A stretch of 64,000 nt of DNA, taken from assembly GCA_036785325.1 (NCBI GenBank), contig JAXIVH010000503.1:19198-83197 (forward strand), given 5' to 3'. The first letter of the stretch is position 1. Every line of letters starts with the position of its first letter. A program made the position numbers and the translations under genes. The notes beneath the pieces were generated by a model. The model saw nothing but the letters and a program-made list of their open reading frames with translations, was not told the origin of the DNA and made no database searches. Below are positions 54,601 through 64,000 of this stretch, piece by piece. Source of the DNA: Urophycis tenuis. Taxonomy: Eukaryota; Chordata; Actinopteri; Gadiformes; Phycidae.

Positions 54601-56151
54601 TACGAGGTACGCTAACCGGTTATTGGTAAAGGATGGAACTAAGTAAAGGAAAAGGGAAATGAAGGAGGACAAAGAGAAGGGGTAATTGGGTTAATAAATT
54701 AATTTAATACAACTCATGGGGGATTACAATCAATAAAAATACAGGGCTAAACATTCATAAATACAAACAAGTTCATTGGGCACAATATAAAGATACAAAC
54801 AGTAAAACCTAAACATTGGACACAAAACAAGGGAGAGTATAAAAAGGGAGAAAACACAAGTAAGATTCAGTTTGGCAGTGGCTTTCGGAGGAGCAGCATC
54901 TCCCCACATTAGAAAACGAAGGGATCTGTATGTCGTGGCCCTGGCCTGAAGAAGCCCAAATTAGGGCGAAACGTTGCGAAGGGCGCCACCTAGGACATAC
55001 AGAAAAAAGAACAACAAGGTTAACCAAACACAAACGGGTGGGAATTAGAAAAACAAACTAAGCCAAACTATAAAACATAAAAAACAACAAAAAAATAGAA
55101 AAAACTAAAAAACCTAAAAATAGAAGATGGAAAGAGGGAGGTGACTTACCGTATGGCAGGACAGTGCATTCACTCCGGGGATGATCACGCCCCGGAGTTT
55201 TTCTTTCATAAACCTAACTCGCCAGCGCCGCCTACGGGTCATGGTCGCCCCCCTTGCTCCATACTAAGCTAAATTATGCTAACTAACCCCTTACTCTAAC
55301 CCTAAACTTAACCCAATTTGTTCCCCAGCCCTAACCCTAACCCAATTTGGCCCAAGCCCTAAACCTAAACCTAATTTGGTCTCTAATCAAGCCTAAACCT
55401 AACCCAATTTGGCCCATATACCTAAACCTAACCCAATTTGGGCCCCTAATCCTAAACCTAATTCTAAGCCTAGCCCAATTTGTGGCCCTAACCCTAACCC
55501 CTCTATCTAAAGCCTAATTTGGTTCCCCAACCCCACCCTTAAGCCCAAACCCTGACCATAACCCGTAAATTGACCCGAGAGGTCCCTTAGAGCCAAGTAG
55601 GCCATTTATTTTCCGTATATTGCCCAAAAGAGGCCAAAAATAATATACGAGGTACGCTAACCGGTTATTGGTAAAGGATGGAACTAAGTAAAGGAAAAGG
55701 GAAATGAAGGAGGACAAAGAGAAGGGGTAATTGGGTTAATAAATTAATTTAATACAACTCATGGGGGATTACAATCAATAAAAATACAGGGCTAAACATT
55801 CATAAATACAAACAAGTTCATTGGGCACAATATAAAGATACAAACAGTAAAACCTAAACATTGGACACAAAACAAGGGAGAGTATAAAAAGGGAGAAAAC
55901 ACAAGTAAGATTCAGTTTGGCAGTGGCTTTCGGAGGAGCAGCATCTCCCCACATTAGAAAACGAAGGGATCTGTATGTCGTGGCCCTGGCCTGAAGAAGC
56001 CCAAATTAGGGCGAAACGTTGCGAAGGGCGCCACCTAGGACATACAGAAAAAAGAACAACAAGGTTAACCAAACACAAACGGGTGGGAATTAGAAAAACA
56101 AACTAAGCCAAACTATAAAACATAAAAAACAACAAAAAAATAGAAAAAACT

Positions 56152-56156
56152 AAAAA
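56152..56156. other. First indel in the array: one A lost from an A6 run
   Basis: The consensus CTAAAAAACC has five A's here, shortening this monomer to 1,044 bp and shifting the register of all later copies. It is the only indel I noticed in the first 58 kb. Confidence 0.85.
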
Positions 56157-58380
56157 CCTAAAAATAGAAGATGGAAAGAGGGAGGTGACTTACCGTATGG
56201 CAGGACAGTGCATTCACTCCGGGGATGATCACGCCCCGGAGTTTTTCTTTCATAAACCTAACTCGCCAGCGCCGCCTACGGGTCATGGTCGCCCCCCTTG
56301 CTCCATACTAAGCTAAATTATGCTAACTAACCCCTTACTCTAACCCTAAACTTAACCCAATTTGTTCCCCAGCCCTAACCCTAACCCAATTTGGCCCAAG
56401 CCCTAAACCTAAACCTAATTTGGTCTCTAATCAAGCCTAAACCTAACCCAATTTGGCCCATATACCTAAACCTAACCCAATTTGGGCCCCTAATCCTAAA
56501 CCTAATTCTAAGCCTAGCCCAATTTGTGGCCCTAACCCTAACCCCTCTATCTAAAGCCTAATTTGGTTCCCCAACCCCACCCTTAAGCCCAAACCCTGAC
56601 CATAACCCGTAAATTGACCCGAGAGGTCCCTTAGAGCCAAGTAGGCCATTTATTTTCCGTATATTGCCCAAAAGAGGCCAAAAATAATATACGAGGTACG
56701 CTAACCGGTTATTGGTAAAGGATGGAACTAAGTAAAGGAAAAGGGAAATGAAGGAGGACAAAGAGAAGGGGTAATTGGGTTAATAAATTAATTTAATACA
56801 ACTCATGGGGGATTACAATCAATAAAAATACAGGGCTAAACATTCATAAATACAAACAAGTTCATTGGGCACAATATAAAGATACAAACAGTAAAACCTA
56901 AACATTGGACACAAAACAAGGGAGAGTATAAAAAGGGAGAAAACACAAGTAAGATTCAGTTTGGCAGTGGCTTTCGGAGGAGCAGCATCTCCCCACATTA
57001 GAAAACGAAGGGATCTGTATGTCGTGGCCCTGGCCTGAAGAAGCCCAAATTAGGGCGAAACGTTGCGAAGGGCGCCACCTAGGACATACAGAAAAAAGAA
57101 CAACAAGGTTAACCAAACACAAACGGGTGGGAATTAGAAAAACAAACTAAGCCAAACTATAAAACATAAAAAACAACAAAAAAATAGAAAAAACTAAAAA
57201 ACCTAAAAATAGAAGATGGAAAGAGGGAGGTGACTTACCGTATGGCAGGACAGTGCATTCACTCCGGGGATGATCACGCCCCGGAGTTTTTCTTTCATAA
57301 ACCTAACTCGCCAGCGCCGCCTACGGGTCATGGTCGCCCCCCTTGCTCCATACTAAGCTAAATTATGCTAACTAACCCCTTACTCTAACCCTAAACTTAA
57401 CCCAATTTGTTCCCCAGCCCTAACCCTAACCCAATTTGGCCCAAGCCCTAAACCTAAACCTAATTTGGTCTCTAATCAAGCCTAAACCTAACCCAATTTG
57501 GCCCATATACCTAAACCTAACCCAATTTGGGCCCCTAATCCTAAACCTAATTCTAAGCCTAGCCCAATTTGTGGCCCTAACCCTAACCCCTCTATCTAAA
57601 GCCTAATTTGGTTCCCCAACCCCACCCTTAAGCCCAAACCCTGACCATAACCCGTAAATTGACCCGAGAGGTCCCTTAGAGCCAAGTAGGCCATTTATTT
57701 TCCGTATATTGCCCAAAAGAGGCCAAAAATAATATACGAGGTACGCTAACCGGTTATTGGTAAAGGATGGAACTAAGTAAAGGAAAAGGGAAATGAAGGA
57801 GGACAAAGAGAAGGGGTAATTGGGTTAATAAATTAATTTAATACAACTCATGGGGGATTACAATCAATAAAAATACAGGGCTAAACATTCATAAATACAA
57901 ACAAGTTCATTGGGCACAATATAAAGATACAAACAGTAAAACCTAAACATTGGACACAAAACAAGGGAGAGTATAAAAAGGGAGAAAACACAAGTAAGAT
58001 TCAGTTTGGCAGTGGCTTTCGGAGGAGCAGCATCTCCCCACATTAGAAAACGAAGGGATCTGTATGTCGTGGCCCTGGCCTGAAGAAGCCCAAATTAGGG
58101 CGAAACGTTGCGAAGGGCGCCACCTAGGACATACAGAAAAAAGAACAACAAGGTTAACCAAACACAAACGGGTGGGAATTAGAAAAACAAACTAAGCCAA
58201 ACTATAAAACATAAAAAACAACAAAAAAATAGAAAAAACTAAAAAACCTAAAAATAGAAGATGGAAAGAGGGAGGTGACTTACCGTATGGCAGGACAGTG
58301 CATTCACTCCGGGGATGATCACGCCCCGGAGTTTTTCTTTCATAAACCTAACTCGCCAGCGCCGCCTACGGGTCATGGTC

Positions 58381-61300
58381 GCCCCCTTGCTCCATACTAA
58401 GCTAAATTATGCTAACTAACCCTTACTCTAACCCTAAACTTAACCCAATTTGTTCCCCAGCCCTAACCCTAACCCAATTTGGCCCAAGCCCTAAACCTAA
58501 ACCTAATTTGGTCTCTAATCAAGCCTAAACCTAACCCAATTTGGCCCATATACCTAAACCTAACCCAATTTGGGCCCCTAATCCTAAACCTAATTCTAAG
58601 CCTAGCCCAATTTGTGGCCCTAACCCTAACCCCTCTATCTAAAGCCTAATTTGGTTCCCCAACCCCACCCTTAAGCCCAAACCCTGACCATAACCCGTAA
58701 ATTGACCCGAGAGGTCCCTTAGAGCCAAGTAGGCCATTTATTTTCCGTATATTGCCCAAAAGAGGCCAAAAATAATATACGAGGTACGCTAACCGGTTAT
58801 TGGTAAAGGATGGAACTAAGTAAAGGAAAAGGGAAATGAAGGAGGACAAAGAGAAGGGGTAATTGGGTTAATAAATTAATTTAATACAACTCATGGGGGA
58901 TTACAATCAATAAAAATACAGGGCTAAACATTCATAAATACAAACAAGTTCATTGGGCACAATATAAAGATACAAACAGTAAAACCTAAACATTGGACAC
59001 AAAACAAGGGAGAGTATAAAAAGGGAGAAAACACAAGTAAGATTCAGTTTGGCAGTGCTTTCGGAGGAGCAGCATCTCCCCACATTAGAAAACGAAGGGA
59101 TCTGTATGTCGTGGCCCTGGCCTGAAGAAGCCCAAATTAGGGCGAAACGTTGCGAAGGGCGCCACCTAGGACATACAGAAAAAAGAACAACAAGGTTAAC
59201 CAAACACAAACGGGTGGGAATTAGAAAAACAAACTAAGCCAAACTATAAAACATAAAAAACAACAAAAAAATAGAAAAAACTAAAAAACCTAAAATAGAA
59301 GATGGAAAGAGGGAGGTGACTTACCGTATGGCAGGACAGTGCATTCACTCCGGGATGATCACGCCCCGGAGTTTTTCTTTCATAAACCTAACTCGCCAGC
59401 GCCGCCTACGGGTCATGGTCGCCCCCCTTGCTCCATACTAAGCTAAATTATGCTAACTAACCCCTTACTCTAACCCTAAACTTAACCCAATTTGTTCCCC
59501 AGCCCTAACCCTAACCCAATTTGGCCCAAGCCCTAAACCTAAACCTAATTTGGTCTCTAATCAAGCCTAAACCTAACCCAATTTGGCCCATATACCTAAA
59601 CCTAACCCAATTTGGGCCCCTAATCCTAAACCTAATTCTAAGCCTAGCCAATTTGTGGCCCTAACCCTAACCCCTCTATCTAAAGCCTAATTTGGTTCCC
59701 CAACCCCACCCTTAAGCCCAAACCCTGACCATAACCCGTAAATTGACCCGAGAGGTCCCTTAGAGCCAAGTAGGCCATTTATTTTCCGTATATTGCCCAA
59801 AAGAGGCCAAAAATAATATACGAGGTACGCTAACCGGTTATTGGTAAAGGATGGAACTAAGTAAAGGAAAAGGGAAATGAAGGAGGACAAAGAGAAGGGG
59901 TAATTGGGTTAATAAATTAATTTAATACAACTCATGGGGGATTACAATCAATAAAAATACAGGGCTAAACATTCATAAATACAAACAAGTTCATTGGGCA
60001 CAATATAAAGATACAAACAGTAAAACCTAAACATTGGACACAAAACAAGGGAGAGTATAAAAAGGGAGAAAACACAAGTAAGATTCAGTTTGGCAGTGGC
60101 TTTCGGAGGAGCAGCATCTCCCCACATTAGAAAACGAAGGGATCTGTATGTCGTGGCCCTGGCCTGAAGAAGCCCAAATTAGGGCGAAACGTTGCGAAGG
60201 GCGCCACCTAGGACATACAGAAAAAAGAACAACAAGGTTAACCAAACACAAACGGGTGGGAATTAGAAAAACAAACTAAGCCAAACTATAAAACATAAAA
60301 AACAACAAAAAAATAGAAAAAACTAAAAAACCTAAAAATAGAAGATGAAAGAGGGAGGTGACTTACCGTATGGCAGGACAGTGCATTCACTCCGGGGATG
60401 ATCACGCCCCGGAGTTTTTCTTTCATAAACCTAACTCGCCAGCGCCGCCTACGGGTCATGGTCGCCCCCCTTGCTCCATACTAAGCTAAATTATGCTAAC
60501 TAACCCCTTACTCTAACCCTAAACTTAACCCAATTTGTTCCCCAGCCTAACCCTAACCCAATTTGGCCCAAGCCCTAAACCTAAACCTAATTTGGTCTCT
60601 AATCAAGCCTAAACCTAACCCAATTTGGCCCATATACCTAAACCTAACCCAATTTGGGCCCCTAATCCTAAACCTAATTCTAAGCCTAGCCCAATTTGTG
60701 GCCCTAACCCTAACCCTCTATCTAAAGCCTAATTTGGTTCCCCAACCCACCCTTAAGCCCAAACCTGACCATAACCCGTAAATTGACCCGAGAGGTCCCT
60801 TAGAGCCAAGTAGGCCATTTATTTTCCGTATATTGCCAAAAGAGGCCAAAAATAATATACGAGGTACGCTAACCGGTTATTGGTAAAGGATGGAACTAAG
60901 TAAAGGAAAAGGGAAATGAAGGAGGACAAAGAGAAGGGGTAATTGGGTTAATAAATTAATTTAATACAACTCATGGGGGATTACAATCAATAAAAATACA
61001 GGGCTAAACATTCATAAATACAAACAAGTTCATTGGGCACAATATAAAGATACAAACAGTAAAACCTAAACATTGGACACAAAACAAGGGAGAGTATAAA
61101 AAGGGAGAAAACACAAGTAAGATTCAGTTTGGCAGTGGCTTTCGGAGGAGCAGCATCTCCCCACATTAGAAAACGAAGGGATCTGTATGTCGTGGCCCTG
61201 GCCTGAAGAAGCCCAAATTAGGGCGAAACGTTGCGAAGGGCGCCACCTAGGACATACAGAAAAAAGAACAACAAGGTTAACCAAACACAAACGGGTGGGA

Positions 61301-63745
61301 ATTAGAAAAACAAACTAAGCCAAACTATAAAACATAAAAAACAACAAAAAAATAGAAAAAACTAAAAAACCTAAAAATAGAAGATGGAAAGAGGGAGGTG
61401 ACTTACCGTATGGCAGGACAGTGCATTCACTCCGGGGATGATCACGCCCCGGAGTTTTTCTTTCATAAACCTAACTCGCCAGCGCCGCCTACGGGTCATG
61501 GTCGCCCCCCTTGCTCCATACTAAGCTAAATTATGCTAACTAACCCTTACTCTAACCCTAAACTTAACCCAATTTGTTCCCCAGCCCTAACCCTAACCCA
61601 ATTTGGCCCAAGCCCTAAACCTAAACCTAATTTGGTCTCTAATCAAGCCTAAACCTAACCCAATTTGGCCATATACCTAAAACCTAACCAATTTGGGCCC
61701 CTAATCCTAAACCTAATTCTAAGCCTAGCCCAATTTGTGGCCCTAACCCTAACCCCTCTATCTAAAGCCTAATTTGGTTCCCCAACCCCACCCTTAAGCC
61801 CAAACCCTGACCATAACCCGTAAATTGACCCGAGAGGTCCCTTAGAGCCAAGTAGGCCATTTATTTTCCGTATATTGCCCAAAAGAGGCCAAAAATAATA
61901 TACGAGGTACGCTAACCGGTTATTGGTAAAGGATGGAACTAAGTAAAGGAAAAGGGAAATGAAGGAGGACAAAGAGAAGGGGTAATTGGGTTAATAAATT
62001 AATTTAATACAACTCATGGGGGATTACAATCAATAAAAATACAGGGCTAAACATTCATAAATACAAACAAGTTCATTGGCACAATATAAAGATACAAACA
62101 GTAAAAACCTAAACATTGGACACAAACAAGGGAGAGTATAAAAAGGGAGAAAACACAAGTAAGATTCAGTTTGGCAGTGGCTTTCGGAGGAGCAGCATCT
62201 CCCCACATTAGAAAACGAAGGGATCTGTATGTCGTGGCCCTGGCCTGAAGAAGCCCAATTAGGGCGAAACGTTGCGAAGGGCGCCACCTAGGACATACAG
62301 AAAAAAGAACAACAAGGTTAACCAAACACAAACGGGTGGGAATTAGAAAAACAAACTAAGCCAAACTATAAAACATAAAAAACAACAAAAAAATAGAAAA
62401 AACTAAAAAACCTAAAAATAGAAGATGGAAAGAGGGAGGTGACTTACCGTATGGCAGGACAGTGCATTCACTCCGGGGATGATCACGCCCCGGAGTTTTT
62501 CTTTCATAAACCTAACTCGCCAGCGCCGCCTACGGGTCATGGTCGCCCCCTTGCTCCATACTAAGCTAAATTATGCTAACTAACCCCTTACTCTAACCCT
62601 AACTTAACCCAATTTGTTCCCCAGCCCTAACCCTAACCCAATTTGGCCCAAGCCCTAAACCTAAACCTAATTTGGTCTCTAATCAAGCCTAAACCTAACC
62701 CAATTTGGCCATATACCTAAACCTAACCCAATTTGGGCCCCTAATCCTAAACCTAATTCTAAGCCTAGCCAATTTGTGGCCCTAACCCTAACCCCTCTAT
62801 CTAAAGCCTAATTTGGTTCCCCAACCCCACCCTTAAGCCCAAACCCTGACCATAACCCGTAAATTGACCCGAGAGGTCCCTTAGAGCCAAGTAGGCCATT
62901 TATTTTCCGTATATTGCCCAAAAGAGGCAAAAATAATATACGAGTACGCTAACCGGTTATTGGTAAAGGATGGAACTAAGTAAAGGAAAAGGGAAATGAA
63001 GGAGACAAAGAGAAGGGGTAATTGGGTTAATAAATTAATTTAATACAACTCATGGGGGATTACAATCAATAAAAATACAGGGCTAAACATTCATAAATAC
63101 AAACAAGTTCATTGGGCACAATATAAAGATACAAACAGTAAAACCTAAACATTGGACACAAAACAAGGGAGAGTATAAAAAGGGAGAAAACACAAGTAAG
63201 ATTCAGTTTGGCAGTGGCTTTCGGAGGAGCAGCATCTCCCCACATTAGAAAACGAAGGGATCTGTATGTCGTGGCCCTGGCCTGAAGAAGCCCAAATTAG
63301 GGCGAAACGTTGCGAAGGGCGCCACCTAGGACATACAGAAAAAAGAACAACAAGGTTAACCAAACACAAACGGGTGGGAATTAGAAAAACAAACTAAGCC
63401 AAACTATAAAACATAAAAAACAACAAAAAAATAGAAAAACTAAAAACCTAAAAATAGAAGATGGAAAGAGGAGGTGACTTACCGTATGGCAGGACAGTGC
63501 ATTCACTCCGGGGATGATCACGCCCCGGAGTTTTTCTTTCATAAACCTAACTCGCCAGCGCCGCCTACGGGTCATGGTCGCCCCCCTTGCTCCATACTAA
63601 GCTAAATTATGCTAACTAACCCCTTACTCTAACCCTAAACTTAACCAATTTGTTCCCCAGCCCTAACCCTAACCCAATTTGGCCCAAGCCCTAACCTAAA
63701 CCTAATTTGGTCTCTAATCAAGCCTAAACCTAACCCAATTTGCCC
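58381..63745. repeat. Indel-rich part of the array
   Basis: About five monomers here carry roughly 31 one-base deletions and two one-base insertions. They include shortened C-runs at 58,382 and 58,420, G at 59,057, A at 59,292, G at 59,352, C at 59,648; six between 60,345 and 60,836; C lost plus A gained near 61,670-61,690; ten deletions and one inserted A between 62,078 and 63,003; and A, A, G, C, A and G losses from 63,436 to 63,741. Practically all fall in runs of identical bases, and I saw no substitution. The monomer layout is otherwise intact. This looks like unpolished consensus. Confidence 0.85.
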
Positions 63746-64000
63746 ATATACCTAAACCTAACCCAATTTGGGCCCCTAATCCTAAACCTAATTCTAAGCC
63801 TAGCCCAATTTGTGGCCCTAACCCTAACCCCTCTATCTAAAGCCTAATTTGGTTCCCCAACCCCACCCTTAAGCCCAAACCCTGACCATAACCCGTAAAT
63901 TGACCCGAGAGGTCCCTTAGAGCCAAGTAGGCCATTTATTTTCCGTATATTGCCCAAAAGAGGCCAAAAATAATATACGAGGTACGCTAACCGGTTATTG
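63717..64000. repeat. Last, partial monomer
   Basis: The window ends 284 bp into a monomer, after the telomere-like zone and within the palindrome TAACCGGTTA. From about 63,742 on it matches the consensus, so the array evidently continues beyond the window. Confidence 0.9.

Larger units (their letters stand above)
1..64000. repeat. Tandem satellite array, 1,045-bp monomer, 61 complete copies plus a partial
   Basis: The same sequence returns every 1,045 bases across the window, always in the same orientation. Landmarks such as the GC hairpin at 832-858 or the ribozyme-like fold at 586-662 recur at +1,045, +2,090 and so on. The register is exact until a one-base loss near 56,152; net losses then total 29 bases before the last monomer begins at about 63,717. 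Allowing for them, 63,716 bases correspond to 61 x 1,045. No other sequence, gene or mobile element interrupts the array. Neither edge of the array is visible, so its true length and flanks are unknown. Near-identity over 56 kb implies recent amplification or strong homogenisation, unless the assembler expanded a shorter array. Confidence 0.99.

Noticed and set aside
58907..59237. Longer frames in the 59-kb copy on both strands
   Set aside because: They arise from the single-base G loss at 59,057, likely a consensus error. Other copies lack them, and the plus-strand frame starts at TTG.
60563..60781. 72-codon plus-strand frame rich in Asn, Leu and Pro
   Set aside because: It is a translation of the telomere-like repeats, opened by base deletions; the composition only reflects CCTAAA-type words.
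62030..62331. Overlapping 85- and 94-codon minus-strand frames
   Set aside because: Both depend on the base losses near 62,078, 62,124 and 62,256, in a part of the array with probable consensus errors.
63381..63575. 64-codon minus-strand frame starting at an ATG with an Arg-rich N terminus
   Set aside because: Its N-terminal part is the candidate exon 1 found in all copies, but its extra length comes from A and G losses at 63,436-63,471 and is probably artefactual.
1..64000. CRISPR array or bacterial repeat region
   Set aside because: The unit is 1,045 bp with no alternating unique spacers, no cas genes and no prokaryotic gene structure.

Overview
The whole window is a single tandem satellite array. 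A monomer of 1,045 bp is repeated head to tail from the first bases to the last, giving 61 complete copies (allowing for single-base indels) plus a 284-bp partial copy. I find no conventional protein-coding gene, rRNA, tRNA, CRISPR array or bacterial-type operon. Degenerate CCCTAA/CCTAAA telomere-like repeats, TATA-like and AATAAA-like words and spliceosomal-type splice signals point to a eukaryotic nuclear genome. A subtelomeric or pericentromeric block is likely, probably in an animal. The exact TTAGGG-type words fit many animals, but CCTAAA variants also occur and the species cannot be named.

Layout of one monomer, using the coordinates of the first copy; add 1,045 per copy up to about 56.15 kb. 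(1) 942-1045 continuing into 1-191 of the next copy: a C-rich telomere-like zone of about 295 bp, built on a roughly 29-bp higher-order unit marked by AATTTG and carrying two G-quadruplex motifs on the minus strand. (2) 192-286: spacer with an inverted repeat and a palindrome. (3) 287-343: GA-rich tract. (4) 344-400: AT-rich segment with a palindrome and two AATAAA words. (5) 401-540: A-rich DNA with a decayed internal duplication and TATA-like boxes. (6) 586-662: a 77-nt fold with all the core elements of a type I hammerhead self-cleaving ribozyme on the plus strand. (7) 663-800: A-rich tract. (8) 801-862: a 9-bp GC hairpin followed by a T-run. (9) 876-922: CpG-rich segment.

On the minus strand the same DNA has a good splice donor, a candidate branch point, a pyrimidine tract and a good acceptor. 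Together they would join two short open frames into a 57-codon reading frame with an arginine-rich N terminus. This is only a candidate.

The most interesting system is a telomere-like satellite in which every monomer has a hammerhead-type ribozyme. A read-through plus-strand transcript could cut itself into 1,045-nt monomers. The stem III sequence is too short to close within one ribozyme but is self-complementary, so two neighbouring ribozymes could activate each other, as proposed for newt satellite and some viroid hammerheads. Hammerheads together with telomere-like DNA also recall Penelope-like retroelements, some of which live at telomeres; no reverse transcriptase is present here.

The first 56 kb is almost perfectly homogeneous: I saw four substitutions and no indel. 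From 58.4 to 63.75 kb there are about 31 single-base deletions and two insertions, practically all in homopolymer runs and with no substitutions noticed. That looks like uncorrected long-read consensus error rather than evolution.
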